From the NCBI GenBank assembly GCA_003344405.1, contig NOWV01000032.1:434001-498000 (forward strand): a stretch of DNA of 64,000 nt, written 5' to 3'. A model generated the notes under the pieces. The model worked only from the letters and a program-made list of their open reading frames with translations, did not search any database and had not been told where the DNA came from. This document shows positions 1 to 11,419 of the stretch, in pieces. How positions within the stretch are numbered: the first letter of the stretch is position 1; every line of letters starts with the position of its first letter. A program made the position numbers and the translations under genes. The stretch is from Trichoplax sp. H2. Lineage: Eukaryota > Placozoa > Uniplacotomia > Trichoplacea.

Positions 1-1709
1 TAAGCATATCCTCCTTTGATAGCACTTATTCTACAATGGATCATCGTCACCATAATGACAGTAACGTTATTTTGTGCCAACGGCCAAGATCATTTTCTAA
101 TCGCGATGATCTTTCTAATCCTATAATCACCTCTAACGCTAATTATTACGTAAGACACTCCCCAAATAACGCTGAAACTGTAACTTTATCGAATCAGTCA
201 ATACATAATCCAACTAAGGCTACTAATGTAACTCTTGACAGTATCAATCAATTTTCTGAATTTTCTCAATGCCACACTAACGCTCATGTCAACAACAGAT
301 CCAATACATTAGTCTCTAGAGCCTCGTCAGGTGATCTACATACGCGTAAAATAACTCACACTCAAGAAAATGGCCAGATGAATCACACGTCTCGATCAAG
401 AGGCAAAAAAGGCCAAAAGAAAAATCAGAAAGAGTTAAAATATCACTTTGCGCAAGGCACACTAATTAAAGATCATCAAGCAAAAATTATATTTACAAAT
501 GAAAAGCCAAAGCTAAAAAAGGCACAATCTTGCTCTAGTATTAAGACACAAGCGCCAGTTGAAATCTCACTTCAATCTGCAGCAATTTTATCTCCTAATT
601 GGCATAACAATGTTACTCAAAGAATTGCAGAACTAAAAACGTCTGTAGGAGTAGCTGGTAATTCTCTTTCATAAATATAAAATATCTATTTTCCGCAAGA
701 TTGTATTATTTTGCTACCACTATTTTAACCTCATTAATGATTACGACAGATGGAACAGATATCAATTTATTGCAAGTTGCAAAGCAAAGCCATAATCAAC
801 ACGGTAAGAGATTCCTATTTTTATTTTTAGCGCTTGCGAAATGTATTATACATTCAGCTTAGTTGCATTAGTATGGAAATAAGACAGCCTTTGCTTCCAA
901 CTAGGAAATTCATCCAAGCTTCATGAAATAATTAATACCTCAGCTGGTGATAATTCACAACCATCGCCTTTAGATCGATCCGAGGTGTTACCTTTATTTT
1001 TCAAGAATACATTGTCTGATAACTATCTGAATCAATTACATCGAGATACAATTGTGCAGCCAAATCTTGAGGGTAATACTCATATTAATAACGGTACTTA
1101 GAATCGTCCCCCCCCCCCGTAGTTCTATATCATAAGTGCACCTTGCTTTATATTTGCGGAAATACTACCGTATTCACTTTACTTCGGAATTAATCACGCA
1201 TATTAAATTATAGTTATAACCTAAACGATTCATGTTGCTTTGATTGCATTTAGGAAGTTTCAATTACAATGAAAATGTACCTAAAGACGTAATTGCTGCT
1301 CGGGAGTTTCACTCAAATCAGGATTCAATTCAAGTTGACTTTAATGCAGAAAATAATCAGTGTTCTACAACGAATGCAGCATCTTTTACTTTATCTAATG
1401 ACGAAATTTATGATAATGAGGTAATTCACCTATCGTATATATAAATAAAAGTTAACCGGTTATTAATATAGTAAGAAGATTTCATAGTATGCAATAACTT
1501 AGAATGGATAAACTTTTACCTCTCAACCAGGCGGAATTTGATTTAGAAACTATAACCGACGGCATAAGCTGCGACTTTCAAAGAGGTAACGATAAGAGTT
1601 ATACATATTCGATGTATTTCATCTTTCTGAAGTTATCTTATCTCGCTAATCTATTTTGTTAGAGTCTTATAGAGACGATTTGCACGAACTGATGCATGAA
1701 TTAAACTGA
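1..1709 (+). CDS. unidentified protein, C-terminal six exons (5' end outside window)
   Basis: Six exons with matching phases can be joined: <1-657, 750-803, 905-1072, 1254-1420, 1531-1585 and 1663-1709, with stop TGA at 1707-1709. All junctions are GT-AG. The frame is open through base 1, so the first exon continues leftward and the ATG at 36 need not be the start. The protein is hydrophilic, rich in Asn, Ser, Thr and His, with a basic stretch around 380-440 (SRGKKGQKKNQKELK) and acidic C-terminal exons ending in HELMHELN. I see no membrane segment, cysteine pattern or known domain, so I give no function. The consistent phase (1-1-1-0-1) across five introns is the main support for a real gene. 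A C10 run near 1109 lies in an intron. Confidence 0.6.
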
Positions 1710-3928
1710 TAACTTGGAACTTTTCAACTCAGTATGGCATTATCTTGGTTAGAGCGTATTAAGGCCACGAATAATTTGCCTAACCACTGTATCTCGAAAA
1801 AGTGAATTCAAGGATAAAGATTTCGTTGTATATTTATGAAAATAATTTTATGTTCTTTTTACCTTTGGTATTAATGAAATACCGAAATTCTACCCAGTGT
1901 AATACATATAAAATCAAATATACATAGATGTATATTATATTATATTGCCTAATCAATTTTCTGAGATCGTATTGATTCATGGGAAGCCAACAAATGTTTA
2001 CACGCTTTTGGTATATGATCTGGACGCGTAATTTTATACTGTTTCTAATATTAATGTAACGCTCTACTTCGCTCTGGTAAGCATAAGGATGTTTACTTTA
2101 ATATCTATTATTAATTTAGAAATGATTGAGGCATTTAATAGCCGACTCTATGATGGATTTCGTATGACTCGTCACTCTAACATAAAACACTATATTTTAG
2201 CCGTAAGTAACTTTTACGGGTACTTCAACTTACAATACAAAAAATAGTAGATGGTTTCGGTGAATTTCATTTCTATTACACTAACTTTAGTTGAAAAGAT
2301 GTGTAATAATGTAGCGACAATTGATGCGTTCCCGGAATTTGTTGTTTGTTTTAACTGTAAATGCTAATTTATGGTATTATGGACGGAAGAAGCAACTCAT
2401 GATACCTACAAATAGAAATTGCTGCGGTATAAAATACCATTCGTACTACACTTAATACAAATTATTAACTTAGTCAATAATTGCACCGTGATGACGTTAT
2501 TGATGTTGAATGTATGAGCATGATAAGAAACTTAGCCAGTTTTACTAACAGTTCGTAAATATGGATAGGCCTTATGATTCCTAAGGTCAATTCAGATTAG
2601 ATCACTTGGTTACTGTGAACAAAGCATTTCTAAACAATTAGCTATTACAGAAAATGCTGTTTTATGCATTGCTCTTCTATTCTTGACTAAAGGTGTATAT
2701 ATATATTACAGTACAAGCTCTTTTCCATGATGCCTTTACTAAACTGTATCATGTGTAACATCATATTATATCTATTCTGCTGCTCTGAGCTGAAGATCAT
2801 GAAAATTATTATTTAAGTTCAAATAGCACTCACTCATTGATAACAGTTTGCCTTCTATTACGGTTAGGTCCAAATTTTAGCGTGCTAAATTTAAATATGA
2901 TCTGTGACTGATCATGCAATCTTGGATGATAATTACCGTACAACAAAATATATCCAACGTAAAGTCACTGGAAATAGTCGTTAGACATACTAACTTTTCT
3001 CGCTATTGATAGTGTGGTTACTGTATAAGGAAACAACATTAACATCGGTATAAAATCATATATTCTTAACACGTAATACCGATCAGGCATGATCTTCAAC
3101 TGTGAGACATTGCAAAGTCATTACATAATTTATTAATCTTAAATTATCAAAGATCTCGTTTAATAGCGAATCAAACAGTTTTGCATCGTTTGAAGGCAAT
3201 CCCTAAGAACTGTCCCGGATATTACAGTATTAATGCTGTTTGCCCATAGCTTTTAGATTAAAACTTACTTTAAAGTTTAATTTAACAGTGCTTATATACC
3301 GCGAAAAGATATGCTACCAATATCATTTCGGTGATTCATAGTACTGTACTGATTCGAATTTTTTATCGATCATTTAGTAGCTTACTGGTTTCTGTTCTAT
3401 ATTTATAATTCTATAGGTATCTCGCCTTTATGATCAAGTTTAGGCAGGGTTACATAAAAGTTGCTCAAGTAAGACATCAGTAACCCTTTAAAAATAATTA
3501 TAATTGCATGATAACGTGAAGAATAGAATTATTTACAGTTATTAATATAATAAACCATCAACCAATCAAAATTGCTGCAATCCAAACATTACAGTCTTGT
3601 AAATAAAATTTGGATATAGAAAATCTTATCTCTCAGTATTACAGCAATACTGAACACATACACAATATCTTGCAATCATCGATCTTCTGAAAAGGTTTTC
3701 GCATTGTAAAGTAACCCAGAATGACATCGTTATCAAGTGTGATGCACCGTAACAATATTTATAACATTGGGTGTTTCAAGCTATGGCTTGATTTCCGTTT
3801 ATCTCATCCACGCTATCTGTACCGTCAGGACCTAATGATCATAATTATTATTAGAAGTACGTAGATAAAATATTAGAATTACACTAGTAAAAACGTTCAC
3901 TATTTCTAAAGACATAAGCAATACAAAT
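1710..3928. other. convergent intergenic region with two possible orphan exons
   Basis: This lies between the ends of the left + gene and the MFS gene on the minus strand. Most of it shows nothing I recognise. Two + strand segments look exon-like: 2120-2202 (acceptor TTAATTTAG, open frame MIEAFNSRLYDGFRMTRHSN onward, donor GTAAGT) and about 2299-2365 (open frame EKMCNNVATIDAFPEFVVCF). Their phases do not join directly and I cannot name a family, so they are only noted. Confidence 0.3.
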
Positions 3929-6900
3929 TTATAAATTAATACACCTACCTTTAATTAAAGGTTCTTCATCTTCAGCATTTATTACAGTGGTCATACGTAT
4001 ACTTTGCTTAGTTTTGTAGGTCAAATAGGTAATAAAAAATAACCCAGAGCTGAGCAGATAGAGCCCTGGAAATAGTAGTATCAGAGCCGTCCTCAAACTT
4101 GTGCTTGTAGCAATAGGGGGAATCAGTAAGGGCATTAGTCCACCTACACAAAACATATCTGTACATTAGTGCCTACACGAGTTGAAACGAGATCATACGG
4201 ACAAAAGAATATCATTCTTTTACTATTTTATGCCAAAAGAAAACTCATTCTTAATTTTATGCTACTCTTTACATTATTATTCGGAGAAATGACTAAAAAC
4301 TACTTACCAATATTAGTAATGATGAAAAGGTAAATGGCTACTGCTACCGTACGAATATTACTTGGCACCACCTCAACTATAACTGCTAGGGTAACGCCAA
4401 TCCACATTTCACCAATAATATTACTAGGTATAAGGGCAATAAAAGCCCAGGGAGGCGGTAAAAGTAGAGTTAAGAGAGCGAATGGTGAAGCTACAGCCTA
4501 AAACACAAAAGTGAGAAGGCTGTCATCGAATTCTTGACAAACAAAAATTTATCACCTCGAGATACATTATATCAATTGAAGATTTGTTTGACGTTATCCA
4601 TTAAAGCTACCTGGCTCATAATTAGAACCCACAGACGTGCGCTAAGTCCCCGAGAACCGACCAACCGATCAGAAATGAATCCACCAAAAAATGCTCCTGC
4701 AGAACCACCAATTAAAGGAATCCAAGTTAGAAAGTCTGCGACTACAACACGCGGGTAGTACTTGTTGAAATATGGCTTCGTATTGTATGCCCATACATAT
4801 CCCCCAGCATTTCTAACTGAGCCAGCAAGGATGAGCATCAGCAGCGTTCGATCTGCGAACGGTTGTAATGCTACAGACAAATAACCGCATGTATAAGTAT
4901 TAACGCAATATCTGAAATCTGGTAAGAGATATTCTACTCCACTTAAACTTAAATAAAACATTAATACACGCCTAGTCTCAGCCTTTCCCACGTAAATCTT
5001 GGGCTGTCGCTAATTTCGTTTCGCCTAGCCGGCTCTTTGACGGTAAATATAAGCAATAAGAATATCAAAACACCAGGGATAGAGGCCAGCCAGTAAACCC
5101 ATCTCCATCCTTGATTTATGATATTTGCTCTAACAACAAAATCGCCCAATGCATATGATATACCATAGCCAGTATAAATCCCCCAGTTATAAATACCAAT
5201 GGCAGAAGCACGTAAATTCTATTGAGTTAATTGAAAACAGGAGTTGTTACAAATTAATATACCTGTATACACTGCATGCGTATTTAATACGGTAAAAAAG
5301 AATTCACTAGTCACATATAATATTATAAGGTTCAGTTATTACGACTTAATAGTTCCGCCTTACAGATTAATACAAACTACAGTATACTCCCTTACCACAG
5401 GAAAATAATCGGCAATTAGGCTTGTAGCGAATGGTGTACAGCCTGCTTCACTATAGGATCATGACAAGATCAAAATGTAAGTATAATAATACTTCCAACA
5501 TAGAAAGAATATCATCTTACTTACCCGATTCCTACACCGAATCTTAATAAAAGAAGTTGCCAATAATGTTTCGAAAATCCTGTTAGGAAGGTCATCACAC
5601 TCCAAAAAAGTAAACACATCGCCAATAGGTTTCGCCGGCTAGTTACATCAGCCGCAATTCCAAGAGGAATTCCAGAAATAGTGTAAATTACTTTGAAACA
5701 AGAGATAGCGTCTCATCATTATTTCAATAATCTTTATAACTCAAAATTAGCTACAACTAGATAAAACTTTAAATTGTAACAGACTTAATAAAGTAGTCCT
5801 CTACTTCCTCTGCTTAAGAATTTTAGTCATTGAAGAACTAAAATCTTCAAGTCACTACAGCGGTAAATTGTCCTACTGTATATTACATCCTGTGCCATCA
5901 TCGTAACGGTTTCTAAGTACCTCGATAGGTAACGCTATAAATTGATTTTATCACTAATCTACTTGCATAGCCTTTACTGTAATTGCACGATGCGATAGCT
6001 GCTATATCTTTGTATTATACTAGCGCAGTGTTCAAGCGTATGCAATGAAAATGTATTATGCATAGTTTCTGGGTAATGATGACAACGGGCTTAAACAAGG
6101 GATCAAGTCCATGATTTTAGTGTATTTTTCATTAGCAGACTAAAAGTGAATCATTAATCTGCTTAATTTTACCTTGAGCTTGGCTATCTGTAACTTCGTT
6201 TGATGCGCTTGATATACTTGCTACTTTACTACAGCGTTTTACAACAAGTACAGTATACTATCGATCTCACATTATTGCAGTACACAGTAATATTTCATTT
6301 ATGTATATTATATTATTAAGATAAGGAAGTCATAGATCTATCTAATACGGCTTAATCACTCGTTTGTCACCGTTTCGTTCTGATATTGAAATGTGTAACT
6401 GTATAGCCGATTCCTTGCGATGGAGTCAAACTTTACATAATCGACATAGTACATTTTATCTAGCGACTAAATTGGTGCCGTGCAGTGCCATAAATTTGAT
6501 AATGTAATATGCCAATCCGAAATAACTGCAGGGCTAACTAGTGTGTTGCAGTTAGCGTTAATTACAGTAAATTCTTGTGCATTACCTATAAAAACTGGTC
6601 CAGCTAGGAGTTGATACAATTCTCCTTGTCCGTTAAAGTCGTATTTGCAAACGCGGTAACCACTAGGGGAGATAATTTCATGACATCTACTCGGAATCGA
6701 TTCCCGATCGCATAGATGTTTCATCATATTTCATTATTCATAACAAATATCATATTTTTAATATTAATTTAAATCTTCTTGTATTATATGATTATAAATA
6801 CTGTATAAACCGCAAGTAACTAACAGTCAAGAGAAACTTACATCGCTTCTGCTTCTGCAACAGGGAGCGTTCTGTTAATTGTACACGACGTGTTTCCAAC

Positions 6901-7086
6901 TTCTGCGATACTGTACGACATATTCAATAAGCAGTCTTTATCTCCCCAATGCATATCCTGTGCAATATACATTGACGTTACACCGATCGCATAGCGATCT
7001 AATTGATTAAGAAGGTACGTCAAAAGGAGCACGACCAAAACATACACTGGATACCATCCAATACCGCGTAGTAAAGATATCGACAT
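3929..7086 (-). CDS. Spinster-like major facilitator superfamily transporter
   Basis: About eight exons encode roughly 500 residues: 7086-6842, about 6692-6586, 5690-5525, about 5447-5395, 5218 to about 4990, about 4880-4611, 4497-4308 and 4143-3929. It starts MSISLLRGIGWYPVYVLVVL, then LLTYLLNQLDRYAIGV in TM1. The loop 2-3 signature follows as ISGIPLGIAADVTSRRN, then RFGVGIGEAGCTPFATSLIADYFP, ASAIGIYNWGIYTGYG, GWRWVYWLASIPGVLIFLLL and FTVKEPARR. The C-terminal half has LAGSVRNAGGYVWAYN, EMWIGVTLAVIVEVVPSNIR and an acidic tail. This matches the Spinster branch of the MFS, which moves lysolipids or sphingolipids at lysosomal or plasma membranes; the substrate here is inference. The exon 5/6 boundary (about 4975-4880) is unresolved: a GC donor at 4978 fits the phase, a GT donor does not. 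The start is the first Met before TM1. GTACW arrays begin about 250 bp upstream. Confidence 0.85.
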
Positions 7087-7337
7087 TTTATTTCTTTTTC
7101 ATTAAAGTGTTCCAATGATATACTGTATAATTTTTATTTTTAAACGGTTTACTGACTTTACTTTATACCTTGTATCAAAACGTACGGTTAAAAGCTAATT
7201 GATTCAGTGATCATTAAAAACGTAATCCAGTTAGAAGCTGACCTTAAATGAGGATCAGCTTTAATAAAAATTCACCCGATAAAGTGTTTTCCTGAACCTT
7301 TTTATCACTAAAAATGTAAAATAAATAAATTACATTA

Positions 7338-7806
7338 CCGTACTGTACTGTACAAGACAATGAAATTTTCATATCGGAGTACAGTACAGTACAGTACTGT
7401 ACTGTACAGTACTTAGTCCGCTGCTGGATTTGAAGCACATACAGTACTGTACAGTACTGTAACTAATGAAGTTTTTTATTGAATCATTTCGCGTACTGTA
7501 CTGTACAGTACATACTGTAGAGTTAAGGAAGATACTCCAAAAACTAATGGCGTAAAGTACAGTGTACAGTACAGTACTGTACAGTACTTTTCCATCTAAA
7601 AATCCGAAAGAATTAGTAAATACTACAGTACAGTACTGTACAGTACTGCAAACAGTGCACAGTATACGGTACAGCACAGTACTGTACTGTACAGTACATT
7701 ATAACTACAGTATGAATACTGTACTGTACTGTACTGTACAGTACTGTATGCCTTAACTATTCTTGAGTAGATAGTTGAATACTGTACTGTACTGTACTGT
7801 ACAGTA
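7338..7806. repeat. (GTACW)n palindromic period-5 arrays upstream of the MFS gene
   Basis: Runs of GTACT and GTACA units occur at about 7379-7413, 7440-7461, 7492-7512, 7557-7588, 7624-7650, 7670-7698, 7719-7747 and 7782-7806, separated by 20-40 bp of unique sequence. Every unit keeps GTAC, and the fifth base is A or T in no fixed order. Shorter forms of the same arrays are in the second copy at about 8047-8430. Apparent open frames here, rich in V, L, Y, C, T and S, come from the repeat and are not genes. Confidence 0.9.
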
Positions 7807-7895
7807 TACAAAAAATTCAGCCCGCTAGCTCACATGTTGGTGTAAATACGGTATTTTTGCATTAGTTTAAGTCCTAGTTTTTCCTTTTTCTTTAT

Positions 7896-7915
7896 NNNNN
7901 NNNNNNNNNNNNNNN
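7896..7915. other. assembly gap (20 N)
   Basis: Exactly twenty N, the same length as the second gap at 57536, so probably a placeholder of fixed size rather than a measured distance. Confidence 0.98.
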
Positions 7916-8520
7916 GATCATTAAAAACGTAATCCAGTTAGAAGCTGACTTTAAATGAGGATCAGCTTTAATAAAAATTCACCCGAAAAAGTGTTTTCCT
8001 GAACCTTTTTATCACTAAAAATGTAAAATAAATAAATTACATTACCGTACTGTACACGACAATGAAATTTTCATATCGGAGTACTGTACTGTACTTAGTC
8101 CGCAGCTGGATTTGAAGCACATACTGTACATTACAATACTGTACTGTAACTAATAAAGTTTTTTATTGAATCATTTCGCGTACTGTACTGTACAGTACAT
8201 ACTGTAGAGTTAAGGAAGATACTCAAAAACTAATGGCGTAAAGTACAGTACAGTCAGTACAGCAATAATTTCTAATTTCTACTGTACGTACAGTACTTTT
8301 CCATCTAAAAATCCGAAAGAATTAGTAAATACTGTATTGTACAGTACTGCACACAGTGCACAGTACAGTACAGTATGCCTTAACTATTCTTGAGTAGATA
8401 GTTGAATACTGTACTGTACAGTACAGTCGTATACAAAAAATTCAGCCCACTAGCTCACATGTTGGTGTAAATACGGTATTTTTGCGTTAGTTTAAGTCCT
8501 AGTTTTTCCTTTTTCTTTAT

Positions 8521-11419
8521 CTAAAGAGAAAATAAACATGCTGAGCATGTACAGTATAACAGTATATTAAAAAAAGATATTTCTAAAGAGACGGAAGTCC
8601 TTGCTAAAAAGGTGCTACCGTTTACTGAGCCCACTAAATACCAATGAACTCGACATAAAGTTCTACTCAAGAAATACCAATCAGTGTCATGATCATTGTT
8701 GGTGCAGAAATATCACTCACAGTACGGTACAGTACTGTACTGTAATTCTAGGAATCACCTTCCATTTGCACCTGCTAGCTCGTAACAATGCTCACCATGA
8801 CAATAATTGAAGGTTTTATTTATTTATTCATTGACAAACTACGTAAATGTGACCAATCCCATTGTTAATCCTAAATTCGGATATTGCCATCACTGCACAG
8901 TACTGCACAGTGTACATACACAATTGTGCACATAGTGTATTTTTAAAAGAGCATATCATTATAAAACAGGCTTGTCCAGCATTTATTACAGGAGACTATA
9001 ATTCATTCAATCAAATTGTTAATACGCTGTAATTGTGTAGAATAGTATGATCGATAAAATATTGTAAATTAAGTACGGTACCATATAGTACTGTATATGG
9101 CAAACAAAGACAAAGAAATTTATACCAAGGCATGAACGTAAACGTAGACGAAGCATCGTGTAACTCGACAATTTTTTTACCCTCTTAGGCCCTCTCTATA
9201 TACTTTGAACAAAGTTACCGTATCCGTTTCATATTCCACTTATTCATGAGATTCGAATATATGATCTATTAATATACCGTAGGCCATGCAGTATCCTGTT
9301 AATATGCAACGCTTATAAAATATGGCATTTGATCTATACTGGAGTAACGTCACGGCATGTACGAAATCCGTGCCGCCTTTACCTAATAAACTGGACCCTT
9401 GACTCTCTGGTTAACTAAAATTATACACGTCTATGTTATTAAAATTCGTTCTACAGAGGTACAGTACTATAGTGTAATGATAATAACTGCCTATTTAATT
9501 GTATATACGCGTATGAGGACTGATATTAATTAATAGATGCTTTATCCTTACATTCAAATGAGGCATGTAACTTCTAATACAGAAATTTTCTTACTTTAGG
9601 ATTAAACTTCTAAAGACAATCAACTAGAATATGATAAAAGCAGTAACATTGGAATCAATCCTAGCTGAGGCTTTAACTAAAAGTCTACTTATAGTTATCC
9701 GACGTGAAATGGATCTGGCTATAAATTAAAATTACAAACCACAGTTTTACTTAAAACGCTTACCGCAAAAACGTGACTTTCGGTTGAATAGTATCCACCA
9801 ATAATTAATTGCATCACTGCATTGTTTATTAAAACAGTATCAGTGCTTAAGATATAGTTTCAAAACTAAAGCAATTTACAATGATATAAACTCGTCATCA
9901 ATCTGACACAGATTTTACATTCTAGGCTGTTATAGTAATATTTTCAGTATTTCATAAATTTTATGGAATATCATACAAGTATCTTTCCTGTATTTCTGAA
10001 ATGGTATTGGATACAACAGCAGCAATAGCTGCGGTGATTATTTTATACGCTATGCTTATCTCCGATGTTCTTATTGATGGTCTGAGAATATTATCAACGA
10101 AATCATTGAATTCTAGCCGTAAAAGAAGGATTTACACAAGGTCAATTCCAAGCAGGCGCTAATATTATTACCTAAAGTGGAGATACAAGCCTAAATTTAG
10201 ATATTTTTAATTAATTTTTATCGCCGAATTCACTCTATCAAAGAATTTAGATGGATTTACACAGTAGCATATGACATCAGTACACTAAGTAATACAGTAT
10301 GATGTTGTCTCTTTCTCATTCCTGAATCAACCTTCATATATGCATGTACAACTTAGGTATTCATAAAGTCAACGACATCACTCCATAAAAACTCGATAAT
10401 CTTAGATTCTAAAATATCTCCAATTTAAGATAGCATTTGACTCTTCTAAAGTAATTAATCCTAGATGATGTCGATCAGTGACGTTATCAAAACTGGCAAT
10501 TTCTAAGTTGCATGATGACATAATCTCGTAAAATTTGCTATGATATTAACGAATTATTTCGCTTTTTCCTATTCTTAGGCGTTTTAAGAGGCGGCCGGTA
10601 ATAATTATGCAACCAAAACCGAAATCCGAATCTTTATTAGCTAAACTATGCGGCAGAAAGTGCTATCAGCATGAATTGATGAGGCAAAGATCATCCAACA
10701 AAAGGCATTATGTTAGATTCGGCACGGCCGTTTAAAAGTACTTAAAATGTGTTCGAATAATTGCGCAAGATATTGACGTAATAACGATAACATAAACAAA
10801 TTTTTAAACAAGCATAGTACATAAAATTTGTATAGAATCACGATTTTTATCAATTTTATAAAAATTTTATAAGATCTAATTAGTTGAAAAATGGGCTGCG
10901 ATGGTGATCTACTCTTATGGATATATACGTACCAATTATAATATCCTTAGATCTTCATCAACCTGGACTGCTCAGGAATAATTAATTTTTTTCACCGTCA
11001 AGTAGTGCTTGGATCTGTGAGAGTAAAGGTGTTGATACTTATCATTGAATATCTTACGTGAAATCAAGGTTTTCCATCTCGGTCTCACTACAAAATGTAC
11101 AGTTATATGCTAACAAAAAGGAAGAAATTACGAAAAGCCAAACTTTCATTTCATAAAACTGTATTAATAGCATCCATAACCGTAATTTGCTGTTCAATGT
11201 CCTGTGTCATCATGTTTGTATCTTGTTCGAAGTATTACACTTTTGTATGTAATGAATTTCTATTTATGTTTATGTTGTAGTTCATGTTATAATACGAATG
11301 CAATATCGTTAACTTTATACAGCGCTTTCGTTAATATAACCAATATAGGAGTAGGTTATAATGTTAATCAACAATAAAGGAAAGTGCAAATGAACTACGT
11401 AAGTCATTAAATTTAAAGA
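8521..11419. other. region without a supported gene
   Basis: Mostly featureless AT-rich DNA with isolated GTAC repeats near 8721-8745 and 8896-8915. A 53-codon frame at 10001-10162 (+) has one hydrophobic segment (AAIAAVIILYAMLISDVLI) followed by a basic tail. Another short hydrophobic frame lies at 11095-11280 (+). Neither has a family match or a clear splice context, so I call neither a gene. Confidence 0.4.

Larger units (their letters stand above)
7209..8520. repeat. near-identical sequence duplicated on both sides of a 20-N gap
   Basis: 7209-7895 and 7916-8520 both start GATCATTAAAAACGTAATCC and both end TTCCTTTTTCTTTAT. The unique parts differ by only a few single-base changes, while the embedded GTACW arrays differ strongly in length (687 against 605 bp overall). 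The right copy continues into unique sequence exactly where the left copy stops at the gap. This is what two overlapping contig ends or two alleles give when a scaffolder places them in tandem. A true tandem duplication is possible but less likely. Confidence 0.85.

Noticed and set aside
1109-1118. C10 run (and G11 near 56866, T10G9 at 63299-63319) as regulatory or quadruplex elements
   Set aside because: Single homopolymer runs, variable between the duplicate copies; most likely slippage or sequencing noise.
7244-7811. Overlapping ORFs on both strands rich in V, L, Y, C, S, T and Q (also 15328-15657, 37543-37758, 44053-44283, 57055-57433, 58332-58514, 63346-63809)
   Set aside because: They are the necessary six-frame translation of (GTACW)n and have no start context, splice signals or domains.
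10001-10162. Small hydrophobic + strand ORF as a membrane peptide gene
   Set aside because: Short, with no family match and no transcript evidence; chance open frames of this size are common in the window.
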